NCBI GenBank assembly: GCA_012974295.1
Contig: JAAXQM010000258.1
Location: 1-21,584 of the forward strand
Length of the DNA stretch: 21,584 nt
Direction of reading: 5' to 3'
DNA from: Dehalococcoidales bacterium
Lineage (GTDB): Bacteria; Chloroflexota; Dehalococcoidia; E44-bin15
Shown: piece by piece, positions 1 through 6,326 of the stretch
Layout of the letters: every line of letters starts with the position of its first letter
Position numbering within the stretch: the stretch's first letter is position 1
Program-made: the position numbers and the translations under genes
Notes under the pieces: generated by a model
The model's input: only the letters and a program-made list of their open reading frames with translations
Databases searched by the model: none
Told to the model about the DNA's origin: nothing

Positions 1-2
1 TC

Positions 3-374
3 CCTACCCGCATCGCAAGGAATGGCGGTTTTTTCACCCGTTATGGCCGAAAAATCATCAGGAATGCTCGTTTCAAGGATCAGGACGGTCCACTGGATGA
101 GGGTTGCGATTGCTATACCTGTAAAAATTTCTCCGCAGCCTACCTTCACCACCTTTTCCGATGCGATGAGCTACTAGCCTATAGGCTCGCTACTATGCAT
201 AATCTGCGCTTTCTAATGAGACTGATGGAGGAAATCCGGATAAGCATCCTTGATGAGAGCTTTCCTTCCTTTAGGGAGTCCTTCCTCTCTATTTACCAGC
301 CTACCGATGAGGCGGTGAGGCTCTCTCAAAGGCAGAAGGGAACAAAGTGGCGGGGTAAAGAATCTCATCATTAA
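3..374 (+). CDS. tgt: Queuine/preQ1 tRNA-guanine transglycosylase, C-terminal part (5' end outside the window)
   Basis: The reading frame is open from the window edge to a TAA at 372-374, about 123 residues. It starts PTRIARNGGFFTRYGRK and continues with PLDEGCDCYTCKNFS, the C-terminal hallmark of bacterial Tgt. The zinc site is complete: Cys-X-Cys-X2-Cys followed by a His 26 residues after the last Cys (in TMHNLRF), the same spacing as in the Zymomonas enzyme. Tgt exchanges guanine 34 of GUN-anticodon tRNAs for preQ1 in the cytoplasm, an early step of queuosine synthesis. The last step, epoxyqueuosine reduction, is encoded by queH at 4802, so the pathway is represented twice here but split by the methylmalonyl-CoA operon. 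Only the N-terminal barrel is missing, because of the window edge. A dispersed repeat starts 2 bases after the stop. Confidence 0.95.
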   Translation, partial: PTRIARNGGFFTRYGRKIIRNARFKDQDGPLDEGCDCYTCKNFSAAYLHHLFRCDELLAYRLATMHNLRFLMRLMEEIRISILDESFPSFRESFLSIYQPTDEAVRLSQRQKGTKWRGKESHH

Positions 375-376
375 TC

Positions 377-480
377 GAGACAGCAGGAAAAGAGGTATAG
401 GATATTTCCTAGTGAGAGCCTGTGCGTATCCCCCAGATATAAAAGCCCCCAAAGATTGGGGGCTTTGAGGCTTAGCTTCT
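377..480. repeat. Dispersed terminator-bearing repeat, copy A (diverged)
   Basis: The left end GAGACAGCAGGAAAAGAGGT is followed by ATAGGATATTTCCT, which aligns with the left ends at 16881 and 18207 (GAGAATGCTGAAAAAGAGGT and GAGACCGCTAAAAAAGGGGT). The core at 430-466, CCCCCAGATATAAAAG followed by a C5/G5 hairpin, aligns with the cores of those copies. The right inverted repeat is degenerate (TTGAGGCTTAGCTTC). The copy lies between the 3' ends of tgt and the NIL-domain gene. The right boundary is approximate. Confidence 0.65.
440..466 (-). terminator. Intrinsic terminator of the methylmalonyl-CoA operon, inside repeat copy A
   Basis: A perfect 9-bp stem, AAAGCCCCC (442-450) and GGGGGCTTT (458-466), encloses a 7-base loop. 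Read on the minus strand, the stem is followed by CTTTTAT, a short U-tract. On the plus strand only three T residues follow, so the better orientation is minus, ending the operon whose last stop is at 549. It may also stop tgt transcripts. Confidence 0.7.
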
Positions 481-548
481 ATACCTCTAACAACGTTGAC
501 GGGCATTTGATCTTTTAGGGCAGATCCTCGATACCTATACTTTCCTGA

Positions 549-782
549 CTACGGTTCGCTGTCTATCGCCTCCACCTGTACCCCCTTAGCCGTTACCCAC
601 GCCAGACCCTGCTCGATATCCTCATCGCTTCCCTCCATCTCCAGCACCACCCATCCCTGCTCCCCAGCAGTATCGGCACGGTGAATATTCGTCATTATTC
701 TATAATCCTGAACTAGATTATAGATCAGCGGTGCGGTAACAAGCTCCGAGGGAAAGGTAAGTTTCATTTGTCGCTTCGTCAT
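549..782 (-). CDS. NIL-domain (ACT/ferredoxin-like fold) small protein at the end of the mutase operon
   Basis: This 77-residue protein starts with ATG preceded by GGGAGA. After a short basic start it reads MKLTFPSELVTAPLIYNL and continues with alternating strand/helix segments, VVLEMEGSDEDIEQGLAWV. That pattern matches the NIL domain (Pfam NIL), a beta-alpha-beta-beta-alpha-beta fold best known at the C-terminus of MetN methionine ABC transporters, where it binds a small ligand. Here it stands alone, 12 bases after the B12-binding mutase subunit, so it belongs to the mutase operon. Its role there is unknown. A ligand sensor or accessory subunit is my inference. No metal-binding cysteines or membrane segments are visible. 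Confidence 0.75.
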   Translation of the reverse strand: MTKRQMKLTFPSELVTAPLIYNLVQDYRIMTNIHRADTAGEQGWVVLEMEGSDEDIEQGLAWVTAKGVQVEAIDSEP

Positions 783-794
783 CTGATCTCCCTA

Positions 795-1196
795 TTATGC
801 TTTTTCCGATGCCACAGCCTGCGTAATATAGTCTGCAATCCCCTGTGAAGGGGTACCCGGGCCGAAGACCGCACTTATTCCTACCTGCTTAAGGAAGGGA
901 ATATCATCCTCCGGTATGATGCCCCCGGCAATCACGATGACATCCAGTCCTTTCTCCTTAAGCTGCGCAGTTATAGCGGGTAACAGGTCCCGGTGTGCAC
1001 CGGATAGGATGCTTAGCCCTACGACATTAACATCCTCCTGAAGCGCGGTTTCAGTGATCATCTCAGGAGTCTGGCGTAGCCCACTATAAATAACCTCCAT
1101 CCCTGCATCCCGCAGGGTACGCGCTATATATTTAGCACCCCGGTCATGTCCATCCAATCCCGGTTTAGCAATCAACACTCGTATCGCTTCTGCCAC
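795..1196 (-). CDS. mcmA2: Methylmalonyl-CoA mutase, cobalamin-binding (C-terminal) subunit
   Basis: This 133-residue protein is one B12-binding Rossmann domain. It begins IRVLIAKPGLDGHDRGAK, which contains the DxHxxG motif (Asp15, His17, Gly20) whose His is the lower axial cobalt ligand. The SxL motif follows in GLSILSGAH, and a glycine-rich nucleotide-tail motif in VIAGGIIPEDD. It would pair with the catalytic subunit at 1652-3304 to form a two-chain mutase, the arrangement common in archaea and several anaerobic bacteria. The epimerase gene lies between the two subunit genes, 15 bases upstream of this one. Length equals a stand-alone B12 domain, so nothing is truncated. Confidence 0.93.
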   Translation of the reverse strand: MAEAIRVLIAKPGLDGHDRGAKYIARTLRDAGMEVIYSGLRQTPEMITETALQEDVNVVGLSILSGAHRDLLPAITAQLKEKGLDVIVIAGGIIPEDDIPFLKQVGISAVFGPGTPSQGIADYITQAVASEKA

Positions 1197-1211
1197 GATA
1201 GTCCCCCTTAA

Positions 1212-1610
1212 TCAGACTTTCTGAACCAGCTCGATGAGTACCCCTTTGGTGGCACGAGGGTGCAGGAAACCGATCATCCCCGCAAGCCCCTTCCTCGCCT
1301 GTTTATCGATAAGCTCTACGCCCTTTGCCGCAAGCGCATTAAGCTCCTCATCGATATTGTCCACCTCAATGCAGATATGATGAATGCCTTCGCCCTTCTT
1401 TTCAAGGAATTTCGCGACTCCACCCTCCGGATTGATAGGTTCTATGAACTCGATATTGGTATCGCCAACACGAATGGTTGCCGCTTTAACCCCCTGGTCA
1501 GGGATATCCTCTATGTGATCCGCCTTCAGACCGAAGACGTTGTCAAAGACACTCAGCGCTTCATCAGCGCTATTGACCGCTATAGCAATGTGATCAACAC
1601 CCTTGATCAT
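1212..1610 (-). CDS. mce: Methylmalonyl-CoA epimerase
   Basis: This 132-residue protein belongs to the vicinal-oxygen-chelate superfamily and contains two beta-alpha-beta3 modules. Putative metal ligands are His7 in VDHIAIAV, a His in GEGIHHICIEV and the Glu in GVLIELVQ near the C-terminus. The enzyme interconverts the (2S) and (2R) forms of methylmalonyl-CoA, linking propionyl-CoA carboxylation or methylmalonyl-CoA decarboxylation with the mutase. It lies between the two mutase subunit genes, 41 bases after the catalytic subunit and 15 before the B12 subunit, which fixes the assignment more firmly than sequence alone, since VOC proteins are diverse. Confidence 0.92.
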   Translation of the reverse strand: MIKGVDHIAIAVNSADEALSVFDNVFGLKADHIEDIPDQGVKAATIRVGDTNIEFIEPINPEGGVAKFLEKKGEGIHHICIEVDNIDEELNALAAKGVELIDKQARKGLAGMIGFLHPRATKGVLIELVQKV

Positions 1611-1651
1611 TTATTCCCTCCCTTTTTACCTTTTTGCCTGATAAGATGTAA

Positions 1652-3304
1652 TTAGAATGAGCCAAATTCCCGCTGCTCTCCGAAGACGCCGCGGAGCACA
1701 TCGCATATCTCGCCGATGGTAGCATATGCCGCCACGCATTCCATAAAGGCAGGGACGGTGTTATCTGTGCCCTTGGCGATCCCCTCCAGGTTACTAAGGG
1801 CAGCTTTCACCTTAACATTATCCCTGTCCCGCCTCAGATTGGCCAACCGCTCCCTCTGTTTGTTCGCCACCTCGGGGTCGAGACGAAGCAGCGGTAGCTT
1901 TGCATAGGTGGAAACGAACTTGTTCACCCCTACGATAACCTTCTCACCAGCCTCGACGGCCTTCTGGTAGCGATATGAGCTATCCTGTATCTCCCTCTGA
2001 GGGAATCCCTGCTCGATAGCGTGCATTGCACCACCCATTCCGTCGATCTTATCTATATAATCAATCGCCTCAGCCTCTATAGTATCGGTTAGTGATTCTA
2101 CGAGATATGAGCCAGCCAAGGGATCCACACTATCGGCAATCCCGTTTTCATAGGCAAGTAGCTGCTGCGTTCTCAATGCAATAGTCACCGCCTCCTCGCT
2201 TGGTGTCGCGTATGCTTCATCGCGGGAATTAGTATGAAGCGACTGCGTTCCCCCAAGAACAGCGGCTAGCGCCTGCATCGCTGTACGAACCACATTATTA
2301 TCGGGTTGCTGCGCGGTGAGGGTAGAGCCTCCTGTTTGAGTATGAAAGCGAAGCATCCAAGAGCGAGGCTCCTGAGCTCCAAAGCGTTCCTTCATTATCC
2401 TCGCCCACAATCGACGCGCTGCCCTAAATTTGGCCACCTCCTCGAACAGGTTATTATGAGAGGCGAAGAAGAAGGAAAGTCTACCAGCGAACTTATCCAC
2501 ATTGAGCCCTGCGTCTATGGCAGCCTGAACATAGGCAATGCCATCGGCCAGGGTGAACGCCAGTTCCTGAGATGCGGTAGACCCAGCCTCTCTGATATGA
2601 TAGCCGCTAATGCTTATTGTGTTCCATCGCGGCACGTTCTCTCCACAGTATTTGAAGACATCGGTAATCAATCGCATTGAGGGGCGTGGAGGGAAAATAT
2701 AGGTGCCTCGTGCAATATATTCCTTCAATATGTCATTTTGGATGGTGCCGTCCAGCTTCGCCAGGTCTACCCCCTGCTTCTGAGCTAGGACAAGATACAT
2801 CGCCAGCAAGATAGGTGCAGTGGAATTTATGGTCATCGATGTACTCACCTTATCCAGAGGTATCTCCTGGAATAACACCTCCAAATCCGCAAGGCTATCG
2901 ATGGCGACACCCACCTTCCCCACCTCTCCCTGGGCCAGTGGGTGATCTGAATCATAGCCAATCTGGGTAGGTAGATCAAAGGCAATGCTTAAACCCGTCT
3001 GCCCCTGCTCCAGCAGGTAGCGGTAACGTTTGTTGGACTCCTCGGCAGAGGCGAACCCCGCATATTGTCGCATAGTCCAAAGCCTTCCCCGATACATGGT
3101 AGGCTGTATACCTCTGGTGAAGGGATATTCGCCGGGGTAGCCGACAGCTTCATTATAGTCCCGACCGGTGAGATCCTCGGGGGCATATAAAGGCTCAACC
3201 TCTGTCCCGGAGCTTATCTCGAAACGTTCCTGGCGCTCCGGAGCCTTCTGTAGCGTTTTCTGTAATATGGAATCCTGCCATTCTTGTTTGCTTTTACTCG
3301 GCAT
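1652..3304 (-). CDS. mcmA1: Methylmalonyl-CoA mutase, catalytic (N-terminal) subunit
   Basis: This 550-residue protein covers the substrate-binding TIM barrel and linker of acyl-CoA mutases but has no B12 domain. It contains PFTRGIQPTMYRGRLWTMRQ, then SIAFDLPTQIGYDSDHP, and FPPRPSMRLITDVF. The Tyr in TMY and the Arg in PSMR are at positions that distinguish methylmalonyl-CoA mutase from isobutyryl-CoA mutase (which has Phe and Gln), so I favour methylmalonyl-CoA as substrate. FHTQTGGSTLTAQQP and GGTQSLHTNSRDEA are further family signatures. It catalyses reversible rearrangement of (R)-methylmalonyl-CoA to succinyl-CoA with adenosylcobalamin supplied by the partner at 795-1196. The ATG has a GAGAGG ribosome site four bases upstream and a plausible promoter at 3347-3376. 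It is the first gene of the operon. Confidence 0.95.
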   Translation of the reverse strand: MPSKSKQEWQDSILQKTLQKAPERQERFEISSGTEVEPLYAPEDLTGRDYNEAVGYPGEYPFTRGIQPTMYRGRLWTMRQYAGFASAEESNKRYRYLLEQGQTGLSIAFDLPTQIGYDSDHPLAQGEVGKVGVAIDSLADLEVLFQEIPLDKVSTSMTINSTAPILLAMYLVLAQKQGVDLAKLDGTIQNDILKEYIARGTYIFPPRPSMRLITDVFKYCGENVPRWNTISISGYHIREAGSTASQELAFTLADGIAYVQAAIDAGLNVDKFAGRLSFFFASHNNLFEEVAKFRAARRLWARIMKERFGAQEPRSWMLRFHTQTGGSTLTAQQPDNNVVRTAMQALAAVLGGTQSLHTNSRDEAYATPSEEAVTIALRTQQLLAYENGIADSVDPLAGSYLVESLTDTIEAEAIDYIDKIDGMGGAMHAIEQGFPQREIQDSSYRYQKAVEAGEKVIVGVNKFVSTYAKLPLLRLDPEVANKQRERLANLRRDRDNVKVKAALSNLEGIAKGTDNTVPAFMECVAAYATIGEICDVLRGVFGEQREFGSF

Positions 3305-3346
3305 AGCACCTCTCCGTTGGGTATTGTGAAGGAATTAACCATCTTG

Positions 3347-3376
3347 AGTTTATCGTATACTCAGAGAGGTTGTCAA
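3347..3376 (-). promoter_or_regulatory. Predicted sigma-70 promoter of the methylmalonyl-CoA operon
   Basis: On the minus strand a perfect -35 TTGACA (3371-3376) is separated by 18 bases from TAAACT (3347-3352). It lies about 45 bases upstream of the mutase ATG at 3304. The -10 matches consensus at four of six positions, so the call rests mainly on the -35 and the location. Confidence 0.5.
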
Positions 3377-3460
3377 TCAACTCAGCTGTACTCGTCTGGT
3401 ACGTTGGTGACATATTAGCGCTAGCCCATGGACCCAGTAATTGCCAGGACCTCGACTCAT

Positions 3461-3590
3461 CGGAGGGCGAAGTAATAGCGGTCGCGTCGCTGAGATTACT
3501 TCGGCACTTCGTGCATCGCAATGACAATGGGGCCTGGCTAGCAATGACAAGTTAGAGAACGCCTCACAATGACAGTTGGCTGTCACCCGT
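3461..3590. repeat. CATTGC-type dispersed palindromic repeat cluster
   Basis: Read on the minus strand, GTCATTG-like units occur three times (near 3566-3574, 3541-3549 and 3518-3526). The last runs into GATGCACGAAGTGCCGAAGT and a long hairpin. The hairpin arms are CGAAGTAAT (3468-3476) and ATTACTTCG (3495-3503), extended inward by AGCG/CGCT. This is the pattern of the non-coding GTCATTGCGA...GAAGCAATCTC repeats found in many bacterial genomes, whose translation gives strings such as CHCDARSAEVIS. It occupies the middle of the 350-base intergenic region between mcmA1 and ruvB. No gene is supported there. Confidence 0.75.
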
Positions 3591-3619
3591 CTATCTAAGA
3601 GATATCGTCAGGTGACCGT

Positions 3620-3648
3620 TTGATTAGTAGTAGCTAAATTATTATAAT
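3620..3648 (+). promoter_or_regulatory. Predicted sigma-70 promoter of ruvB, apparently leaderless
   Basis: TTGATT (3620-3625), a 17-base spacer, and a perfect TATAAT (3643-3648). The expected start of transcription, 6-8 bases after the -10, falls on the ruvB ATG at 3655. No Shine-Dalgarno sequence precedes that ATG (AATAAGGCG), which fits a leaderless message. Confidence 0.7.
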
Positions 3649-3654
3649 AAGGCG

Positions 3655-4695
3655 ATGTCTGCAGAAGATGGAACGGAGCGAATCATATCGGGGACGCCTG
3701 AGGAAGATGATATCTCCCTGGATACCACCCTTCGGCCGAAGCGTCTTGCTGAGTTTCTTGGACAAGAGAAGGTAAAGGAAAACCTAAGAATTGCTGTCGC
3801 CGCCGCCCAGGGGAGGGATGAGCCCCTGGATCATATTCTGCTCTATGGTCCTCCGGGCCTTGGTAAGACCACGCTGGCCAACATCATTGCCTCCGAGATG
3901 AGGGTTAACATTAGAACCACCTCGGGACCCGCAGTGGAGCGCCCCGGAGATGTCGCTGCTATTATCACCAGCCTGAAAGAAGATGATGTCCTGTTCATTG
4001 ACGAAATCCACCGTCTTAACAGAACAGTAGAAGAGAAACTCTATCCTACGATGGAAGACTTCGTACTCGATATCATCCTGGGCAAAGGGCCCGGAGCAAG
4101 GAGTCTTCGTCTCAATCTACCCCGTTTTACCTTGATCGGTGCAACTACTCGCTTCGCCATGCTCAGCGCACCGCTCAGGGACAGGTTCGGTGTTGTGTAC
4201 CGCCTCGATTTCTATAATGAGGAAGCTATTGCGGCAATCATCGAGCGCTCGGCACGTATCATGGGGATTGAAGCGGAAGGGGGTGGAGTAAAGGAGATCG
4301 CGCGTCGCTCCCGAGGCACACCCCGGGTGGCAAATCGCCTCCTCAGGAGGGTCAGGGATTACGCCCAGGTGATGGCTGAGGGAGTAATCACCGAAAAGGT
4401 TGCCCTTGAGGCGCTCTCCAGGCTTGAAGTGGACCACCTGGGGCTGGATGAACTGGACCATAAGGTGCTCCTGGCGATCATCAAGAAATTCGACGGCGGC
4501 CCGGTGGGGCTGGACACTATCGCCGCTTCGATCAGTGAGGAGGCCGATACCATTATGGATGTCTATGAGCCCTACCTGCTGCAACTGGGCTTCCTGGAGC
4601 GTACACCTCGGGGGAGGGTAGCAACCCGCCATGCCTATGAACACCTTAAACTACCATACAAACAATCACCCCAACTAGGCCTTTTCTCGCCCTGA
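3655..4695 (+). CDS. ruvB: Holliday junction branch-migration ATPase RuvB
   Basis: This 346-residue AAA+ ATPase is of normal length. Walker A is GPPGLGKTT (65-73), Walker B is in VLFIDEIHRL, sensor 1 in LIGATTR, and the arginine finger is in LRDRFGVVYRL. The C-terminal winged-helix DNA-binding domain ends in GFLERTPRGRVATRHAY. RuvB hexamers pump DNA through Holliday junctions together with RuvA and RuvC, neither of which is in the window. The start is the only ATG before the conserved LRPKRLAEFLGQ and sits where transcription is predicted to begin. queH follows 106 bases later on the same strand, a pairing I recall from Dehalococcoidia. Confidence 0.97.
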   Translation: MSAEDGTERIISGTPEEDDISLDTTLRPKRLAEFLGQEKVKENLRIAVAAAQGRDEPLDHILLYGPPGLGKTTLANIIASEMRVNIRTTSGPAVERPGDVAAIITSLKEDDVLFIDEIHRLNRTVEEKLYPTMEDFVLDIILGKGPGARSLRLNLPRFTLIGATTRFAMLSAPLRDRFGVVYRLDFYNEEAIAAIIERSARIMGIEAEGGGVKEIARRSRGTPRVANRLLRRVRDYAQVMAEGVITEKVALEALSRLEVDHLGLDELDHKVLLAIIKKFDGGPVGLDTIAASISEEADTIMDVYEPYLLQLGFLERTPRGRVATRHAYEHLKLPYKQSPQLGLFSP

Positions 4696-4709
4696 TTCTA
4701 TTCGTCCCA

Positions 4710-4790
4710 GTCATTGCCAGGAGTATAAGCAAAGAAGCGATCTAAGGGATGGGTAGGCTCCATACGTCATTGCAGGGCACGAAGTGTCAA
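4710..4790. repeat. Degenerate fragments of the CATTGC-type repeat between ruvB and queH
   Basis: Two partial units are present: GTCATTGCCAGGAGTATAAG followed by CAAAGAAGCGATCT (4710-4743), and CGTCATTGCAGGGCACGAAG followed by TGTCAAG (4765-4791). Both resemble the repeat unit near 3518 (GCGATGCACGAAGTGCCGAAG on its minus strand). The second fragment runs up to the queH translation start and argues that the in-frame GTG at 4784 is not the real start. Confidence 0.55.
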
Positions 4791-4801
4791 GGTGTGAAAG
4801 A

Positions 4802-5368
4802 ATGAACCAAATCCTCCTTCATTGCTGTTGCGGCCCATGTGCCACTTATACGGTAAATCGGCTCAGGGAAGAGGAATTCGAGATAACCACCTTCTGGTAT
4901 AACCCCAATATACACCCCTTCACTGAGCACCAAAGCCGCCTGGAAGCGATGCGTACTTTGGCGAAATCTATGGAGCTGCCGCTCATCGTGGCCGAGGGTT
5001 ATAATATGATCGACTACTTTCGCGCGGTGACAGGGCATGAGGGGGAGCGCTGCGGTGACTGCTTTCGTCTGCGACTCTCCAACACCGCTGAGGTCGCTCG
5101 CTCGAAGGGTTTTACGCACTTCACCACAACCCTCCTTATCAGCCCCTATCAAAAGCATGAGCTACTGAGAACGGTCGGTGAAGCTGAGGCCGAAGAGCAC
5201 GGAGTGGAATTTTACTACGAGGATTTACGCTCTGGCTTCAGGGACAGCCACCAGCTATCCAGGGAGCTCAACCTGTATCACCAGAAGTATTGCGGCTGCG
5301 TCTACAGCGAGTGGGAGAGATATGGTAAGGTGGACATCGCCCGGATTCTGGGGGGCGATGAAAAATAG
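4802..5368 (+). CDS. queH: Epoxyqueuosine reductase QueH (DUF208 family)
   Basis: This 188-residue protein starts MNQILLHCCCGPCATYT. The CCCGPC motif (residues 8-13) at the extreme N-terminus, with HPFTEHQSRLEAM, GERCGDCFRLRL and KYCGCVYSEWERY, defines the DUF208/QueH family. QueH reduces epoxyqueuosine in tRNA to queuosine using a 4Fe-4S cluster and a mononuclear metal held by these cysteines. It is the non-homologous replacement for cobalamin-dependent QueG. I chose the ATG at 4802, with AAGGTG upstream. A GTG at 4784 would add six residues encoded by a repeat fragment. The gene follows ruvB on the same strand and complements tgt at the window start. Confidence 0.95.
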   Translation: MNQILLHCCCGPCATYTVNRLREEEFEITTFWYNPNIHPFTEHQSRLEAMRTLAKSMELPLIVAEGYNMIDYFRAVTGHEGERCGDCFRLRLSNTAEVARSKGFTHFTTTLLISPYQKHELLRTVGEAEAEEHGVEFYYEDLRSGFRDSHQLSRELNLYHQKYCGCVYSEWERYGKVDIARILGGDEK

Positions 5369-5432
5369 GAAAAGATACTGGCAATAGGTGCAATAAAAAA
5401 GAGAAATCCATGCTCCCCTTACCGAGTATACT

Positions 5433-6059
5433 TTGCGTTACGTAATACGACCGATGCGGCTGGCGGACGTTCCCCAGGCTACCGAGATAGATCGGGAATG
5501 CTTTCCCACTCAGTGGCCTACACCACCGTATAGAAATGATCTCCTGTCCAATAGGCTAGCTCATTATCTAGTAGCCTATGAGAAAGACAACCATACTGCG
5601 TCTATAAAAGAAATGGAGCAGCATGAAACCAGGATCAATCGTTTCCTGGAAGGGGCGAGACGCCTCATCCATCCAAAGGGAGCATCCCATTCAAGTCAGC
5701 GAATTGTCGGAGTTACTGGTTTCTGGCTAATGGCAGGTGAGGCTCATATTATCACCATGGGGGTGCGCCCGTCATATCAAAGGCAGGGGATCGGTGAATT
5801 ACTGCTCATTTCAACCATCGATCTTGCCATGACACAACACGCCGAGGTCATGACCTTAGAGGTGCGCCTCTCCAATTCGGCAGCGCAGGCACTTTATCAG
5901 AAACACGGCTTCAAGAAGACGGGGGTAAGGAAGAGCTATTACAACGATAATCATGAGGATGCCGCTATTATGACCACAGATACGCTATGCACAGCTTCCT
6001 TCAAGAGCCAGTTCCAACTATTAAAGCAAGCTCATATCGAAAAGATGGGAGGTAGCTAA
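5433..6059 (+). CDS. GNAT acetyltransferase, RimI-like, with an internal insertion
   Basis: This 208-residue protein opens IRPMRLADVPQATEIDRECF, the beta1-alpha1 start of RimI-type N-acetyltransferases. The acetyl-CoA loop is VRPSYQRQGIGELLL (Q/R-x-x-G-I-G) and the C-terminal signature is VRLSNSAAQALYQKHGFKKTGVRKSYY. Members acetylate protein N-termini or side chains. Between the second strand (HYLVAYEKD) and RIVGVTGFWLMAG lies an insertion of about 40 polar residues absent from typical 150-residue RimI. A C-terminal extension of about 25 residues follows the last motif. The TTG start at 5433 lacks a clear ribosome site, and the ATG at 5454 is possible. It follows queH by 64 bases. The ribosomal S18 substrate is not proven, so I give no symbol. 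Confidence 0.85.
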   Translation: MRYVIRPMRLADVPQATEIDRECFPTQWPTPPYRNDLLSNRLAHYLVAYEKDNHTASIKEMEQHETRINRFLEGARRLIHPKGASHSSQRIVGVTGFWLMAGEAHIITMGVRPSYQRQGIGELLLISTIDLAMTQHAEVMTLEVRLSNSAAQALYQKHGFKKTGVRKSYYNDNHEDAAIMTTDTLCTASFKSQFQLLKQAHIEKMGGS

Positions 6060-6146
6060 GTATCAGCTCATCGTTACTCATGGTGGTCCAGTTCGGGTTT
6101 AGGTGGCGGAGTGATAACCTCTAGAAGCCTTAATTCGCGGATCGAA

Positions 6147-6202
6147 AGACAATATTGTCTGACTCCTAGCGTACCTGTCATTGCCCGAATCGATCGGGCA
6201 AT
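6147..6202. repeat. Palindrome and CATTGC-type hairpin between convergent rimI-like and etfB genes
   Basis: AGACAATATTGTCT (6147-6160) is a perfect 14-base palindrome. Twenty bases on, ATTGCCCGA (6180-6188) and TCGGGCAAT (6194-6202) form a perfect 9-bp stem with a 5-base loop, preceded by CTGTC so that it reads GTCATTGC like the repeats at 3518 and 4710. No T-run follows on either strand. The rest of the 267-base gap (6060-6326) shows no gene, although an antisense frame over etfB extends into it. Confidence 0.5.
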
Positions 6203-6299
6203 CCAGAAATTTACTCAGCATGCTTCCTGGATTATCTGGTCAAGCTGGATGATAACCGGGGAACGTTCCGCTTTATCTCAATATTGGGGTAATACATCT

Positions 6300-6325
6300 A
6301 GCCGTGTACTTCTGTACACGCGGCT
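6300..6325 (-). terminator. Hairpin directly after etfB, possible terminator
   Basis: The arms GTGTAC and GTACAC (6 bp, loop TTCT) extend after a 2-base bulge into AGCC/GGCT. The structure starts two bases past the etfB stop on the minus strand. It has no clear U-tract (TAGATGTATT follows), so rho-independent function is uncertain. Confidence 0.4.
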
Positions 6326-6326
6326 C

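Noticed and set aside
213..506. Minus-strand frame of 97 codons
   Set aside because: It lies antisense to the tgt C-terminus and across repeat copy A; the plus strand carries clear Tgt motifs.
1260..1655. Plus-strand frame of 131 codons
   Set aside because: Antisense shadow of the methylmalonyl-CoA epimerase gene, with no recognisable domain or ribosome site.
3377..3586. Minus-strand frame containing CHCDARSAEVIS
   Set aside because: This is the typical translation of a CATTGC-type non-coding repeat, not a protein.
4117..4644. Minus-strand frame of 175 codons
   Set aside because: Antisense to ruvB, whose AAA+ motifs are unambiguous.
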